DNA from: Syntrophobacterales bacterium
GTDB taxonomy: Bacteria; Desulfobacterota; Desulfobaccia; Desulfobaccales; 0-14-0-80-60-11
Direction of reading: 5' to 3'
Assembly: GCA_023512475.1 (NCBI GenBank)
Contig: JAILZL010000029.1
Location: forward strand, 1-40,464
Length of the DNA stretch: 40,464 nucleotides
In this document: in pieces, positions 1 through 8,048 of the stretch
How the letters are laid out: every line of letters starts with the position of its first letter
Position numbering within the stretch: position 1 is the stretch's first letter
Position numbers and translations under genes: made by a program
Notes under the pieces: model-generated
Told to the model about the DNA's origin: nothing
Database searches by the model: none
What the model saw: only the letters and a program-made list of their open reading frames with translations

Positions 1-6
1 GGGTAA

Positions 7-34
7 GGGCCCACCGGCCCTTAGCCCCCTCCCC
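7..34 (+). repeat. GC-rich intergenic repeat, copy 1
   Basis: A GC-rich segment just before the first gene that contains CCCTTAGCCCC. It matches 29930..29957 over about 28 bases with only a few differences. It belongs to a set of imperfect dyads (purine-rich half, then pyrimidine-rich half) found between genes in this window. The function is unknown. Confidence 0.45.
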
Positions 35-50
35 AACACTCGCTCATACC

Positions 51-2009
51 ATGACACCCAAGCGACCGGTTTATCCTTTTGCCGCTCTGGTGGGTCAGGA
101 TCTTTTGAAGCTGGCCCTCATCCTCAATGCTGTCAATCCCCGGCTGGGGGGCGTCCTTATCCGGGGGGAGAAGGGCACTGCCAAGTCCACGGCGGCCCGG
201 GGGCTGGCGGAGCTCCTGCCCCGGCTGCCGGTGGTGGCGGGGTGTCCCTTCCATTGCGATCCGGCGGATCCGGCGGAGATGTGCGATGACTGCCGCAAGC
301 GCCATGCCGCGGGGGAAACCCTGCCGGTGCGCCAGCGCCCCATGCCGGTGGTGGACCTGCCCCTGGGCACCACCGAGGACCGCCTGCTGGGTACCATTGA
401 TCTGGAGAAGGCCCTGAAGACCGGCCAGCGCCACTTTGAGCCCGGGATTCTGGCCGCGGCCCACCGGGGCATCCTCTATGTGGATGAAGTGAACCTGTTG
501 GACGACCACCTGGTGGACGTGCTCCTGGATGCCGCCGCCATGGGGGTGAATGTGGTGGAGCGGGAGGGCATCTCCTTTGCCCACCCGGCCCGCTTCATCC
601 TCATCGGCACCATGAACCCGGAGGAGGGGGAGCTTAGGCCCCAGCTCCTGGACCGCTTCGGGCTGTGCGTGGAGGTGAGCGGCCTTAAGGACTATGCCGC
701 CCGCATGACCGTAGTGGAGCGCCGCCTGGCCTTCGAGGCCGACCCCGAGGCCTTCGCCGCCGCCTGGGAGGAGGAGCAGGAGCGCTTGCGCCTGAAGATC
801 CTGGCAGCCCGGGAGCGTCTCCCCCGGGTGGGGTACTCCCGGGACATGCTCCGCCTCATCACCGTCATCTGCCTGGACCAGGGGGTGGACGGCCACCGGG
901 CCGACATCTTCATGCTCAAGTGCGCCCAGACCCTGGCGGCCTGGCACGGTCGGGAAACCGTCCATCCCGAGGACGTCCGGGAGGCGGCCCTTTTGGTGCT
1001 GCCCCACCGCCTGCGCAAGAAACCCCTGGGCGAAGTGAAGCTGGACCGGGAGAAGCTGGCGGAGACCTTCCGGAAGTTCCAGGAGGAGCAGGAAAAGGCC
1101 CCGCCGCCCCCCGGTCCCGGCCCGGACTATGAGCCCGGCGCGCCGGAGGCCGGGGGCCTGGCCGTGAGCGAGGTGGTCACCCCGCCGGGGGAGACCTTCC
1201 CGGTAAAGCCCCTGGAGCTCACCCCTGACCGGGAGGCTGAGCAGGCGCCGGGCCGGCGCACCCGGGCCCAGAGCAAAGACGGCCGGGGCCGCTATGTCCG
1301 GGCGGGCCTGAGCCCCGTGGGCCCCCCGGATCTGGCCCTGGACGCCACGCTCCGGGCCGCGGCCCCCCACCAGATCTTCCGGGAGGCGGGCAACCTGGCG
1401 GTGGCGGTGGCCGCGCCGGATTTGCGCTTCAAGCTCCGGGAGCGCCGCGTCGGCCGCCACCTCCTTTTCGTGGTGGACGCCTCCGGCTCCATGGGCGCAG
1501 ACGAGCGCATGGCCGAGACCAAGGCCGCCATCCTGTCCCTGCTGGTGGACGCCTACCAGCGCCGGGAGCGGGTGGGCCTCATCACCTTCCGGGGCGAGAG
1601 CGCCACCCTGGCCCTGCCCTTCACCAACAGCATCGACCTGGCGGAAAAGCACCTCACGGCCCTCCCCACCGGCGGCAAGACGCCGCTCCCCGCCGCCCTG
1701 GCTTTGGCCTATGACCTCATCCGGCGGGAGCAGGCCAGACACCCCGGGGACGCCTTCTTCCTCATCCTCATCAGCGACGGCAAGGCCAACATCCCCCTTG
1801 CCGGGGGCAACCCGGTGGCCGAGGCCAAGGAGCTGGCCGCCCGGATCCGGGAGCTGGGGGTGCAGGCCCTCATTCTGGATACGGAGCGCTACTGGCACGA
1901 GGAGGGGTGTCTGGTGGCCCTGAGCCGGATTCTGGGCTGCCGGCGCCATTCCCTCACCAGCCTCCGGGCCGCGGAGGTGCTGGCCCGGGTGGGCCGGGCC
2001 TGGGGCTGA
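51..2009 (+). CDS. Fused ChlI/ChlD-type metal chelatase subunit (AAA+ ATPase plus VWA domain)
   Basis: This 652-residue protein joins the ATPase (BchI/ChlI-like) and integrin-I-like (BchD/ChlD-like) parts of a class I magnesium- or cobalt-chelatase. Walker A is GEKGTAKS at residues 39-46 and Walker B is near 139-146 (ILYVDEVN). A Pro- and Glu-rich linker lies around 345-370. A VWA domain begins near residue 470 with the MIDAS motif DASGS. A short Cys/His segment (CPFHCD, then CDDC, about residues 67-84) is typical of the anaerobe versions and may bind metal. With a large CobN/ChlH-type subunit, such proteins insert Mg, Co or Ni into a tetrapyrrole. No such subunit is in the window, and no photosynthesis gene is seen, so a corrinoid or other non-chlorophyll role is more likely. 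It starts at ATG 51, directly after a GC-rich repeat. Confidence 0.88.
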   Translation: MTPKRPVYPFAALVGQDLLKLALILNAVNPRLGGVLIRGEKGTAKSTAARGLAELLPRLPVVAGCPFHCDPADPAEMCDDCRKRHAAGETLPVRQRPMPVVDLPLGTTEDRLLGTIDLEKALKTGQRHFEPGILAAAHRGILYVDEVNLLDDHLVDVLLDAAAMGVNVVEREGISFAHPARFILIGTMNPEEGELRPQLLDRFGLCVEVSGLKDYAARMTVVERRLAFEADPEAFAAAWEEEQERLRLKILAARERLPRVGYSRDMLRLITVICLDQGVDGHRADIFMLKCAQTLAAWHGRETVHPEDVREAALLVLPHRLRKKPLGEVKLDREKLAETFRKFQEEQEKAPPPPGPGPDYEPGAPEAGGLAVSEVVTPPGETFPVKPLELTPDREAEQAPGRRTRAQSKDGRGRYVRAGLSPVGPPDLALDATLRAAAPHQIFREAGNLAVAVAAPDLRFKLRERRVGRHLLFVVDASGSMGADERMAETKAAILSLLVDAYQRRERVGLITFRGESATLALPFTNSIDLAEKHLTALPTGGKTPLPAALALAYDLIRREQARHPGDAFFLILISDGKANIPLAGGNPVAEAKELAARIRELGVQALILDTERYWHEEGCLVALSRILGCRRHSLTSLRAAEVLARVGRAWG

Positions 2010-2086
2010 TGGGCGCTGGCCCCGCGAAGGGCGGGCCGGGGGATTCAACCCCCTCCCTTCCCCCATGCAACCCTCCCCACCCGCGG

Positions 2087-2117
2087 AAAAAAAGCCAGGG
2101 CCGTTTGGCCCTGGCTT
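2087..2117 (-). terminator. Rho-independent terminator of the PxKF gene
   Basis: A perfect 11-bp stem (AAGCCAGGGCC / GGCCCTGGCTT, 2092..2102 and 2107..2117) with a 4-base loop. On the minus strand it is followed by seven T (2093..2087). It lies 33 bases past the stop of the secreted PxKF protein. Confidence 0.9.
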
Positions 2118-2150
2118 GGTCGTTATCTGGTGGGCCTTACCCACCTTACA

Positions 2151-3434
2151 TTACTTCTTAAATTTAAAGTTCACTGTCGGGGAGGTAGTTTCGCCCTTGA
2201 ACTCCAGATACATGGCCCGGCATTGATTGGCATAGTCTTTGAGGGTTTTCCAGTTAAATTGCCAGTAGCCGTCCCCCAGGTATTGGAGGCCTGAGCCCCC
2301 GGCGGCATACTCTTCCACCGCATCTTCAGGGTTCCCGGCTAAGGTATCGCATTTAATTGAGTAGGAGTAAAGCCCCACAAAGCTCCGGGGGTCGTCAATG
2401 GGATCGTCATTGGCGTCAGTCAGCCGCCATTTGACCGGTACGGCCTGTCCAGCTTTGGCATAATTAATGGCATTGTTTTCTACAGGAGGGAAGAAGCCTG
2501 TAAATTTATAGGTAACCATAAAGTCGGCACAAGCCGGGTCTCCTACATTTCCTAGCGCATCCTTGCCCCTTACGCATACGGTATTTTTCCCGAGTTGTGT
2601 GGCAGTAAACGTGGCCTGAACTCCCTCACTCACTGAATCAAAAGTCCCATCCTGAGGATCCATTGGTGTCCAGGGTCCACCGTTCAAACTGTATTCCGCC
2701 GAGGCAATTTTTGATCCGCCGGTGGTGCTGTCATCAACAAATGCTTTTACGGTCGTTTCGGCATTCAGGTAAACGGGAAGAGGGGTAACATTGACATTAG
2801 ATGTGATTGGACCTTCATTATCCGGAGGGGTGTAGTAGCCTACGGAAATAAGCACCCATGACGAATCGCCACTATCTCCTGGAGCCGTTAGATTAGCCGT
2901 CATGGTAAAACCATCGGATAAATCAACCCCTTTTATATTCCATTCTTTTTTAGAGTCTGCAGCCGCAGGTCCAGCCGATAATGTCCCTGCAACTGGCGTT
3001 CCATTTATATTTATGTCGCCAATTGTAACAGTGGACCCATTTTTTGCCTTGATGTCGATCCGGATATAGTTTAAATTGCCCAAGTTTCCGGAAGCAAAGG
3101 TAGCAGACCTGGTTGTTTGTCCAGTCGGTTCTACCTGGGTAAAGAGTTGGGTTTTATCGTATTGAAAAGTGATTTTGTTAGGTGACCCCCACGTCAAATT
3201 AGCAATTCCAGCAAAACCAGCGACTAATATTGGGGGATCAAGGATGGGGGTATTAGGTACACCTAAGCGAACTTCATCCCCTCCGCCACTGTTGAAATTT
3301 CTAAAATTCACTGCACCTTTGAGGGTTGCAGCAGGCTCAAAACCCGGAGATAACACAGGGGCCGCGTTCACGATAGCCACCAGGCCCAGGACCAGCAGTC
3401 CGGCCACCAACAACACCATGCCTTTGGTTTTCAT
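2151..3434 (-). CDS. Secreted PxKF-domain protein
   Basis: A 427-residue exported protein. The start at 3434 is set by an AAGGAGA ribosome site and by a clear Sec signal peptide (MKTKGMVLLVAGLLVLGLVA...). An in-frame extension up to 3596 lacks a comparable site. The C-terminal 110 residues resemble the PxKF domain: a FTGFFPPV segment, an AGQAVPVKW segment where the usual PxKF reads PVKW, and a Tyr/Trp-rich end. The middle looks like extracellular beta-sandwich modules, including an Ig/chitobiase-like part (DNEGPITSNVNV, AEYSLNGGPWT, CVRGKDALGN). No sorting signal or LPxTG motif is seen at the C terminus. The gene is visibly AT-richer than its neighbours, which suggests acquisition by transfer. 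A sigma-54-like promoter with a dyad lies upstream and a strong terminator downstream, so it is probably a single-gene transcript. Confidence 0.8.
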   Translation of the reverse strand: MKTKGMVLLVAGLLVLGLVAIVNAAPVLSPGFEPAATLKGAVNFRNFNSGGGDEVRLGVPNTPILDPPILVAGFAGIANLTWGSPNKITFQYDKTQLFTQVEPTGQTTRSATFASGNLGNLNYIRIDIKAKNGSTVTIGDININGTPVAGTLSAGPAAADSKKEWNIKGVDLSDGFTMTANLTAPGDSGDSSWVLISVGYYTPPDNEGPITSNVNVTPLPVYLNAETTVKAFVDDSTTGGSKIASAEYSLNGGPWTPMDPQDGTFDSVSEGVQATFTATQLGKNTVCVRGKDALGNVGDPACADFMVTYKFTGFFPPVENNAINYAKAGQAVPVKWRLTDANDDPIDDPRSFVGLYSYSIKCDTLAGNPEDAVEEYAAGGSGLQYLGDGYWQFNWKTLKDYANQCRAMYLEFKGETTSPTVNFKFKK

Positions 3435-3560
3435 ACAGTGTTCTCCTTGCAAATGGTTTGTGGGCCCCGCGCCTTCCGGGCGGGGCGGCTTTCCCAGACC
3501 CGGTTGCGCTGCCGCCGGGGGCGGGAAGATTCCCCTCAGTCCTATTCCCCTTATTGTTGA

Positions 3561-3576
3561 TACATTTACCGTGCCA
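3561..3576 (-). promoter_or_regulatory. Sigma-54-like promoter of the PxKF gene
   Basis: On the minus strand it reads TGGCACG-GTAA-ATGTA. The -24 element is perfect. The -12 element has GT where GC is expected, at the correct N10 spacing. The leader to the start codon at 3434 would be about 115 bases. The weak -12 box lowers confidence; the same layout at two other genes raises it. Confidence 0.5.
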
Positions 3577-3634
3577 AAGCGCCGCTCTGATATCACCCTG
3601 ATTTTCCTGGTAATTTTTTCCGAGGTCCTCCTTT

Positions 3635-3686
3635 TTGTTTCAATTTCCTGACATTGTGGCCGCTATTTGTTCCATATTCTGAACAA
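3635..3686. promoter_or_regulatory. Tandem dyad, candidate enhancer site (TGTTC-N8-GAACA)
   Basis: A strong site, TTGTTCCATATTCTGAACAA, lies at 3667..3686. A degenerate copy (TTGTTT-N8-TGACAT) lies at 3635..3654, exactly 32 bp away start to start. The strong site is centred about 114 bp upstream of the -12 box at 3561..3565, a normal place for a sigma-54 activator site. The same motif occurs at 4967 and at 39430/39506. Confidence 0.55.
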
Positions 3687-3689
3687 TTA

Positions 3690-3999
3690 GCCTGAGGTCT
3701 CCCCCGGAAGGGAGGTTCCTCCGGCCCTCCTGCCCCCCGGCGGCCCCGGCGCCGAGGGCCGGGCTGCCGGTCCGCCCCGGGAAGTGGTCCCGCCTCGGGC
3801 AAGGCCAGGCCCCAGGGCCCCCTCCACCGCCCCGGAGGACCGGTGAAAAGGGAATTGCCTTCAGGGAAAAATATTTCGTGTAAAAGAATATTAACCATAG
3901 GAGAAATTTTTCCATCGGGGAAACCCGGATTTTGCCGGTCCGGAAGCGCCTGAGGCGGGCGGGCCCTTTCCCTGGGGTGGGGCCGGGCCCCTTTAAGCC
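3690..3999. other. Intergenic stretch without a supported gene
   Basis: GC-rich sequence with one AT-rich patch near 3866..3915 (AATATTTCGTGTAAAAGAATATT region). Short minus-strand open frames run through it but have no ribosome site or recognisable protein features. It separates two minus-strand genes and may hold the 3' end of the Ig-like gene transcript. Confidence 0.4.
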
Positions 4000-4836
4000 T
4001 CACAGCTCTTCCGGGGCCGGAGGGTCGTCGCCCGCCGGCGGCCGCGGCGCCAGACCCTCGGGGAGGAGGAGCCCCACCCCCGGGGCCGGGTCACTGTGGA
4101 TCAGGCCGCCCTGGGCGCCCCGGGCGGAGGCCCGCCACTCGCCGGTGAGGGGGGCCACCCCCGGGTCCCGGGCCTCCGGGGGGTTTGCCTCCGCCAGCTT
4201 CAGGGTGAGGACCTGCGCCTCCCCCACCGCCGGGCCGGAAAGGCGCCAGCGCCGGGCCGCGCCGGCCAGGGCCTCGGGGGCGGGCGCCTGGAAGACCGAC
4301 AGCTCCGTCACCTCCCAGAGCACCCGGACCGCCAGGGTCAGCTCCCAGGTTCCCAGGCCGTGGGCCCCCACCTCGCCGTCGCCCGCGGCATGGATGACCC
4401 CCAGCTCCACCGGCGGCCCGGCATAGTCCTTCACCACCAGGGGCAGGGCGGGGCTCACCGCCTCGCCATAGGTGATCCCCTCAGTCTGGTGGCCGGCATA
4501 GCGGGTCCGGAACCAGACCAGCCCGGGGGTGAGGGGGCTCACCCGGTCCAGCAGCTGGAAGCTTCCCGCCTCATCCGGCGCCTCCTCCGCCAGGAGCACC
4601 CAGGGGCCTTCCGGGGCCTCGGCCCGCTCCAGGGCCAGCACCCCGGCCGACACCGGCCTGCCGCTGCCCCGCTCCCGGACGCTGGCGGTGAGGGTGACGG
4701 CCTCCCCCAGGGCCACCGGGTTGGCGGAGACGCTCACCGCGGCCACCGTGGGCACATACAGATGTATCTCCCCCGCCGCCGGGCCCGGCAGGACCAGGGC
4801 GGCCAGCAGGATGAAAGGGGCGGATGCACGGGACAT
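4000..4836 (-). CDS. Secreted Ig-like protein of unknown function
   Basis: A 278-residue exported protein. The signal peptide is MSRASAPFILLAALVLPGPAAG, with likely cleavage before EIHLY. A GGAGGGA ribosome site precedes ATG 4836. Residues 30-110 look like a bacterial Ig-like module (SVSANPVALGEAVTLTASV... then a YAG and strand-rich repeat). The remainder has no family that I recognise. The C terminus is a Pro/Asp/Glu-rich tail (PPAGDDPPAPEEL) without a membrane anchor. Its promoter is a good sigma-54 match with the shared dyad upstream, so it is probably coregulated with the neighbouring PxKF gene. Confidence 0.7.
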   Translation of the reverse strand: MSRASAPFILLAALVLPGPAAGEIHLYVPTVAAVSVSANPVALGEAVTLTASVRERGSGRPVSAGVLALERAEAPEGPWVLLAEEAPDEAGSFQLLDRVSPLTPGLVWFRTRYAGHQTEGITYGEAVSPALPLVVKDYAGPPVELGVIHAAGDGEVGAHGLGTWELTLAVRVLWEVTELSVFQAPAPEALAGAARRWRLSGPAVGEAQVLTLKLAEANPPEARDPGVAPLTGEWRASARGAQGGLIHSDPAPGVGLLLPEGLAPRPPAGDDPPAPEEL

Positions 4837-4896
4837 GGCTCCCTCCGGGGACGGACTGGGAGGAGGGAAACCGGCGCTCCTCCTGCCCGGGGAGAG

Positions 4897-4912
4897 AGCG
4901 AGAGATGTGCCA
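4897..4912 (-). promoter_or_regulatory. Sigma-54 promoter of the Ig-like gene
   Basis: On the minus strand it reads TGGCACA-TCTC-TCGCT. It has the required GG-N10-GC spacing, a full TGGCAC at -24, and TCGCT for TTGCT at -12. The predicted leader to ATG 4836 is about 50 bases. Confidence 0.7.
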
Positions 4913-4966
4913 TTTTGGATAATATGTTGATATTATTGACGAATTATTGCTGACGGACCGGGGGCG

Positions 4967-5018
4967 GTGTTCACCCTATGGAACATGAAACCGAAGAAAT
5001 GTTCCGGAGAAACAACGG
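4967..5018. promoter_or_regulatory. Dyad pair, candidate enhancer site (TGTTC-N8-GAACA)
   Basis: The strong site GTGTTCACCCTATGGAACAT is at 4967..4986, centred about 78 bp upstream of the -12 box of the sigma-54 promoter at 4897..4912. A weaker copy with an intact TGTTC half (ATGTTC-N8-CAACGG) starts at 4999. The two starts are 32 bp apart, the same spacing as at the PxKF gene. Confidence 0.6.
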
Positions 5019-5046
5019 TCCAGGTTCCGGCCGGGAAGGGCACCAT

Positions 5047-5071
5047 AAAAAAACCCGGACCGAAGTCCGGG
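5047..5071 (-). terminator. Rho-independent terminator of folD
   Basis: Stem CCCGGAC / GTCCGGG (5054..5060 and 5065..5071) with a CGAA loop. On the minus strand it is followed by seven T (5053..5047). It lies just past the folD stop. Confidence 0.88.
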
Positions 5072-5124
5072 GGAGGGGGACAGAAGGGGGAGGACCGCCC
5101 AAGCGGCCTCCCCGGGAGGGGATT

Positions 5125-6027
5125 TTAAATCTTGATGATCCCGGCGGCCACCTTGGCGGCCATGACGGTGTTCTTCATGAGCATGGTGATGGTCATGGGG
5201 CCCACCCCGCCGGGCACCGGGGTGATGAAAGAGGCCTTTTCCTTCACCGCATCGAAGTCCACATCGCCGCAGAGGATGGCCTTGCCGGTCTTTTCGCTGA
5301 CGCCGATGCGGTTGACGCCTACGTCGATGACGCAGGCCCCTTCCTTGACCCAGTCGCCCTGGACGTATTTGGGCACGCCCGCGGCCACCACCAGGATGTC
5401 GGCCCGGCGGCAGTGCTCAATGAGCTTGTCTTTGGGGGTGCCGGTGTGGACGCAGGTGACGGTGGCGTTGGCGCCGGCCTTCTTCTGGATCATGATGGCC
5501 ACCATAGGCTTGCCCACGATGTTGGAGCGGCCCACCACCACGCACTCCTTGCCTTTGGGGTCGCCGTAGGAGCGCACGATGAGCTCCTGGCAGCCCGCGG
5601 GGGTGCAGGGCAGGAAGGCGTAGTTGCCGATGAGGATGCGGCCCACATTCACCGGATGGAAGGCGTCCACGTCCTTGTTGGGGTCGATGGCGTAGAGCAC
5701 CTTGTTGGTGTCGATGTGCTTGGGCAGCGGCAGCTGCACCAGAATGCCATGGATCTTGGGGTCCTTGTTGTATTTGTCCAAGAGCTTCAGCAGGGCCTCT
5801 TCGGTGATGTCCGGGGGCTGGTTGTCCTGGACGGAGTAGAACTCCAGCTCGTGGGCGGTCTTCTGCTTGGCGGTGACGTAACTCACCGAGGCCGGGTCTT
5901 CGCCCACCAGGATGGTAACCAGGCCGGGGGTGATGCCGTGCTTTTCCTTGAGCTCCTTGACTTCCTCCTTCAGCTCTTCCCGGATCTGGGCCGCAACTTC
6001 GGCCCCTTTGATCAGTGTGGCGGCCAT
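5125..6027 (-). CDS. folD: Bifunctional methylene-THF dehydrogenase / methenyl-THF cyclohydrolase
   Basis: FolD interconverts 5,10-methylene-THF and 10-formyl-THF in the cytosol with NAD(P)+. The 300-residue length is normal for the family. Active-site residues Tyr50 and Lys54 sit in the first signature (EDPASVSYVTAKQKTA). The second signature, PGGVGPMTI, is near the C terminus. The Rossmann segment GRSNIVGKP is near residue 165. ATG 6027 has an AAGGAGA ribosome site. The gene stands alone, between its own promoter and terminator. In an anaerobe with MetV-MetF (about 33-34 kb here), FolD supplies the previous step of the methyl branch of C1 metabolism as well as purine and Met precursors. Confidence 0.97.
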   Translation of the reverse strand: MAATLIKGAEVAAQIREELKEEVKELKEKHGITPGLVTILVGEDPASVSYVTAKQKTAHELEFYSVQDNQPPDITEEALLKLLDKYNKDPKIHGILVQLPLPKHIDTNKVLYAIDPNKDVDAFHPVNVGRILIGNYAFLPCTPAGCQELIVRSYGDPKGKECVVVGRSNIVGKPMVAIMIQKKAGANATVTCVHTGTPKDKLIEHCRRADILVVAAGVPKYVQGDWVKEGACVIDVGVNRIGVSEKTGKAILCGDVDFDAVKEKASFITPVPGGVGPMTITMLMKNTVMAAKVAAGIIKI

Positions 6028-6066
6028 GGATGGGTCTCCTTCTTTGTGATTTTTTTCGCGTAATCC

Positions 6067-6095
6067 CTTTTACCTCAGAGCCGCGGGCAGGTCAA
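6067..6095 (-). promoter_or_regulatory. Sigma-70-type promoter of folD
   Basis: On the minus strand: TTGACC, 17-base spacer, TAAAAG. The predicted leader before ATG 6027 is about 33 bases. On the opposite strand a TTGACA at 6136..6141 may serve the PilZ gene, but its -10 box (GAAAGT, 18-base spacer) is poor. Confidence 0.5.
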
Positions 6096-6233
6096 CGAAA
6101 AAAGGCATGCCAAAGGCGGAAAATGGCGTGGGTTCTTGACAGAGGGCGGGTCCCTGTGGGAAAGTGGCGTAACAGGCCGAGGCCGGCATCCTTCTGCCCC
6201 GGGCCGATCTCCGGTAAACCCGAGCCCTAAAGC

Positions 6234-6563
6234 ATGAAGAAGCACTTTCAACGGAGGGTGAAGCGCCACCCGGTGCAACTGCCGGTGGCGGAGCTCAACG
6301 GCCAGCCCGTGCAGGACACCCTGGTGGTGGATATCAGCTCCCTGGGTGCCCGGCTGGAGACCACCACCCCCTTGGCCCCCCGGAACCCGGTGGAGTTTGT
6401 CCTCTCCCTGCCCGGCCGCCCTGGTTCCCTGAGGCTGACGGGCACGGTGGTCTGGATGCGGCCCCGCCTGGACCAGCCGGGCCGCTTCCAGATGGGGGTG
6501 CAGTTTTACACCCCCCACTGGGAGCTGGAGAGCCTGGTGGCGCAGTCCGGCCTGACCCCATAA
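6234..6563 (+). CDS. PilZ-domain protein
   Basis: A 109-residue, single-domain PilZ protein. It carries the cyclic-di-GMP binding signature: an Arg-rich RRVKRHPV near the N terminus (RxxxR) and DISSLGARL (DxSxxG) at residues 33-41. The rest is the short beta barrel (LTGTVVWMRP, FQMGVQFY). Such proteins bind c-di-GMP and pass the signal to motility, secretion or polysaccharide machinery. No partner is adjacent, and the next gene is aspartate kinase on the same strand 119 bases away. The ribosome site is weak. Confidence 0.88.
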   Translation: MKKHFQRRVKRHPVQLPVAELNGQPVQDTLVVDISSLGARLETTTPLAPRNPVEFVLSLPGRPGSLRLTGTVVWMRPRLDQPGRFQMGVQFYTPHWELESLVAQSGLTP

Positions 6564-6613
6564 TCTCCCCTGCCCGCCTTTGAACGCCTTTTCCTCCACC
6601 CGGTCAGGAAAGG

Positions 6614-6643
6614 GTGGCATTTTTCTTCCGCTCCCGGTATAAT
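6614..6643 (+). promoter_or_regulatory. Sigma-70-type promoter of lysC
   Basis: GTGGCA, 18-base spacer, and a perfect TATAAT at 6638..6643. The leader to GTG 6683 is about 33 bases. Confidence 0.5.
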
Positions 6644-6682
6644 GAAAATTTACTGAATAATTTCTTGTGGGGTTGAGGACTT

Positions 6683-7903
6683 GTGGCCCTGATCGTCCAG
6701 AAATACGGCGGCACTTCGGTGGCCGACCCCGACCGCATCGCCAATGTGGCCAACCGGGTGCTCAAGAGTTACACCGAAGGCCATCGCATGGTGGTGGTCC
6801 TCTCGGCCATGGCGGGGGAGACCGACCGCCTCATCAATCTGGCCAAGGAGATGTGCGATCCCCCGGACCCCCGGGAGCTGGATGTGCTTTTGGCCACCGG
6901 CGAGCAGGTCACCGTGTCTCTGTTCAGCATGTTCCTGCGCTCCCAGGGGGTGCCGGCGGCCTCTCTTCTGGGACACCAGGCCTGCATCTACACTGACCGC
7001 TCTTACGGCCGGGCCCGCATCATCGGCATCGACACCACCCGCATCCGGGAGGAGCTGAAAAAGGGACGCATCGTCACGGTGGCGGGCTTCCAGGGCGTGG
7101 ATGAAGTGGGGAACATCACCACTCTGGGCCGGGGCGGCTCGGACACCACCGCGGTGGCGGTGGCCGCCGCCCTGAAAGCCGACCTGTGCGAGATCTACAC
7201 CGACGTGGAGGGGGTGTACACCACCGACCCCCGCATCTATCATAAGGCCCGGCTGCTGCCCAAGATCTCCTACGACGAGATGCTGGAGATGGCCTCCCTG
7301 GGGGCCAAGGTCCTGGAGATCCGCTCCGTGGGGTTCGCCAAGCAGTATCAGGTGCCCCTGAGGGTGCGCTCCACCTTCAGTGAGCACCCCGGGACCCTGG
7401 TATGCAAAGAGGATGAGAGTATGGAAGCGATTCCGGTATCCGGCGTCACTTACAGCCGCAACGACGCCCGGGTGAGCATTCTGGGGGTGCCCGACCGGCC
7501 GGGCATCGCGGTGAAATTCTTCAAGCCGGTGGCCGACGCCAATATTGTGGTGGACCTCATCATCCAGAACAGCAGCGTGGACGGGCGGGCGGATATCACC
7601 TTCACCGTGCCCAAGGGCGATCTGCGCCAGACCCTGGAGATCGTCCGGGAGGTGGGGAAGGAGGTGGGCGCCCGGGACATCCTCAGCGACGAGAATATCG
7701 CCAAGGTCTCCATCGTGGGGGTGGGCATGCGCAACAACGCCGGCATCGCCGCCCGTATGTTTGAGGCCCTGGCCGCCGCCGGCATCAATATTCTCATGAT
7801 CAGCACCTCGGAGATCAAGATCTCCTGCGTCATTGAAGACAAATTCACCGAGCTGGCGGTGCGGGTTCTCCACGACGCCTTCCAGCTGGATCAGCCCCGG
7901 TGA
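6683..7903 (+). CDS. lysC: Aspartate kinase
   Basis: Aspartate kinase phosphorylates L-aspartate, the first step to Lys, Met, Thr and Ile. At 406 residues it is the usual monofunctional form. The kinase domain begins with the signature KYGGTSVADPDR (residues 7-18) and includes GRGGSDTTA for substrate and ATP binding. Two C-terminal ACT domains follow (VSILGVPDRPGIA near 270 and VSIVGVGMRNNAGIA near 350); these normally bind the Lys or Thr feedback inhibitor. The GTG start at 6683 has a GAGG site upstream. The next gene, citramalate synthase, feeds isoleucine synthesis, so the two may be related in function. Confidence 0.96.
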   Translation: MALIVQKYGGTSVADPDRIANVANRVLKSYTEGHRMVVVLSAMAGETDRLINLAKEMCDPPDPRELDVLLATGEQVTVSLFSMFLRSQGVPAASLLGHQACIYTDRSYGRARIIGIDTTRIREELKKGRIVTVAGFQGVDEVGNITTLGRGGSDTTAVAVAAALKADLCEIYTDVEGVYTTDPRIYHKARLLPKISYDEMLEMASLGAKVLEIRSVGFAKQYQVPLRVRSTFSEHPGTLVCKEDESMEAIPVSGVTYSRNDARVSILGVPDRPGIAVKFFKPVADANIVVDLIIQNSSVDGRADITFTVPKGDLRQTLEIVREVGKEVGARDILSDENIAKVSIVGVGMRNNAGIAARMFEALAAAGINILMISTSEIKISCVIEDKFTELAVRVLHDAFQLDQPR

Positions 7904-7920
7904 GCATGAGTCGGGGGGAA

Positions 7921-7954
7921 GGGCCGGGAGCCGGCAGGCCCTCACCCCTGCCCC
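7921..7954 (+). repeat. GC-rich intergenic repeat (GGGCCGGGA type)
   Basis: Begins GGGCCGGGAGCCGGCAGGCC and ends in a C-rich tract. It matches 18176..18214 and 29828..29860. It lies just after lysC. A related dyad (GGGAACCGGGTTCCC) follows near 7995, before the citramalate synthase start. None has a T tract, so a simple terminator role is doubtful. Confidence 0.45.
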
Positions 7955-8048
7955 GACCCCATAAAGGGTGAGGAGAGGTGCCGGGGGAGGGCAGGGAACC
8001 GGGTTCCCGGGCCCGCCTCTGTCAGCACTCCCTCATACAGGGACAACC

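Noticed and set aside
51-2009. Chlorophyll biosynthesis
   Set aside because: Only the ChlI/ChlD-type subunit is present, and such fused proteins are common in non-photosynthetic anaerobes.
21-2144. Long minus-strand open frame opposite the chelatase gene
   Set aside because: It is the antisense of a real gene in high-GC DNA, with low-complexity Gly/Pro/Arg/Gln content and no ribosome site. Similar long antisense frames at 24933..26861, 29966..32404, 27700..29442 and 36742..39000 were rejected for the same reason.
3593-4003. Minus-strand open frame in the gap between the two secreted-protein genes
   Set aside because: Composition changes along it, it overlaps a candidate regulatory dyad, and it has no family features or ribosome site.
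2151-4836. PEP-CTERM or other C-terminal sorting signal on the two secreted proteins
   Set aside because: Both C termini lack a sorting motif, a membrane helix and a basic tail.
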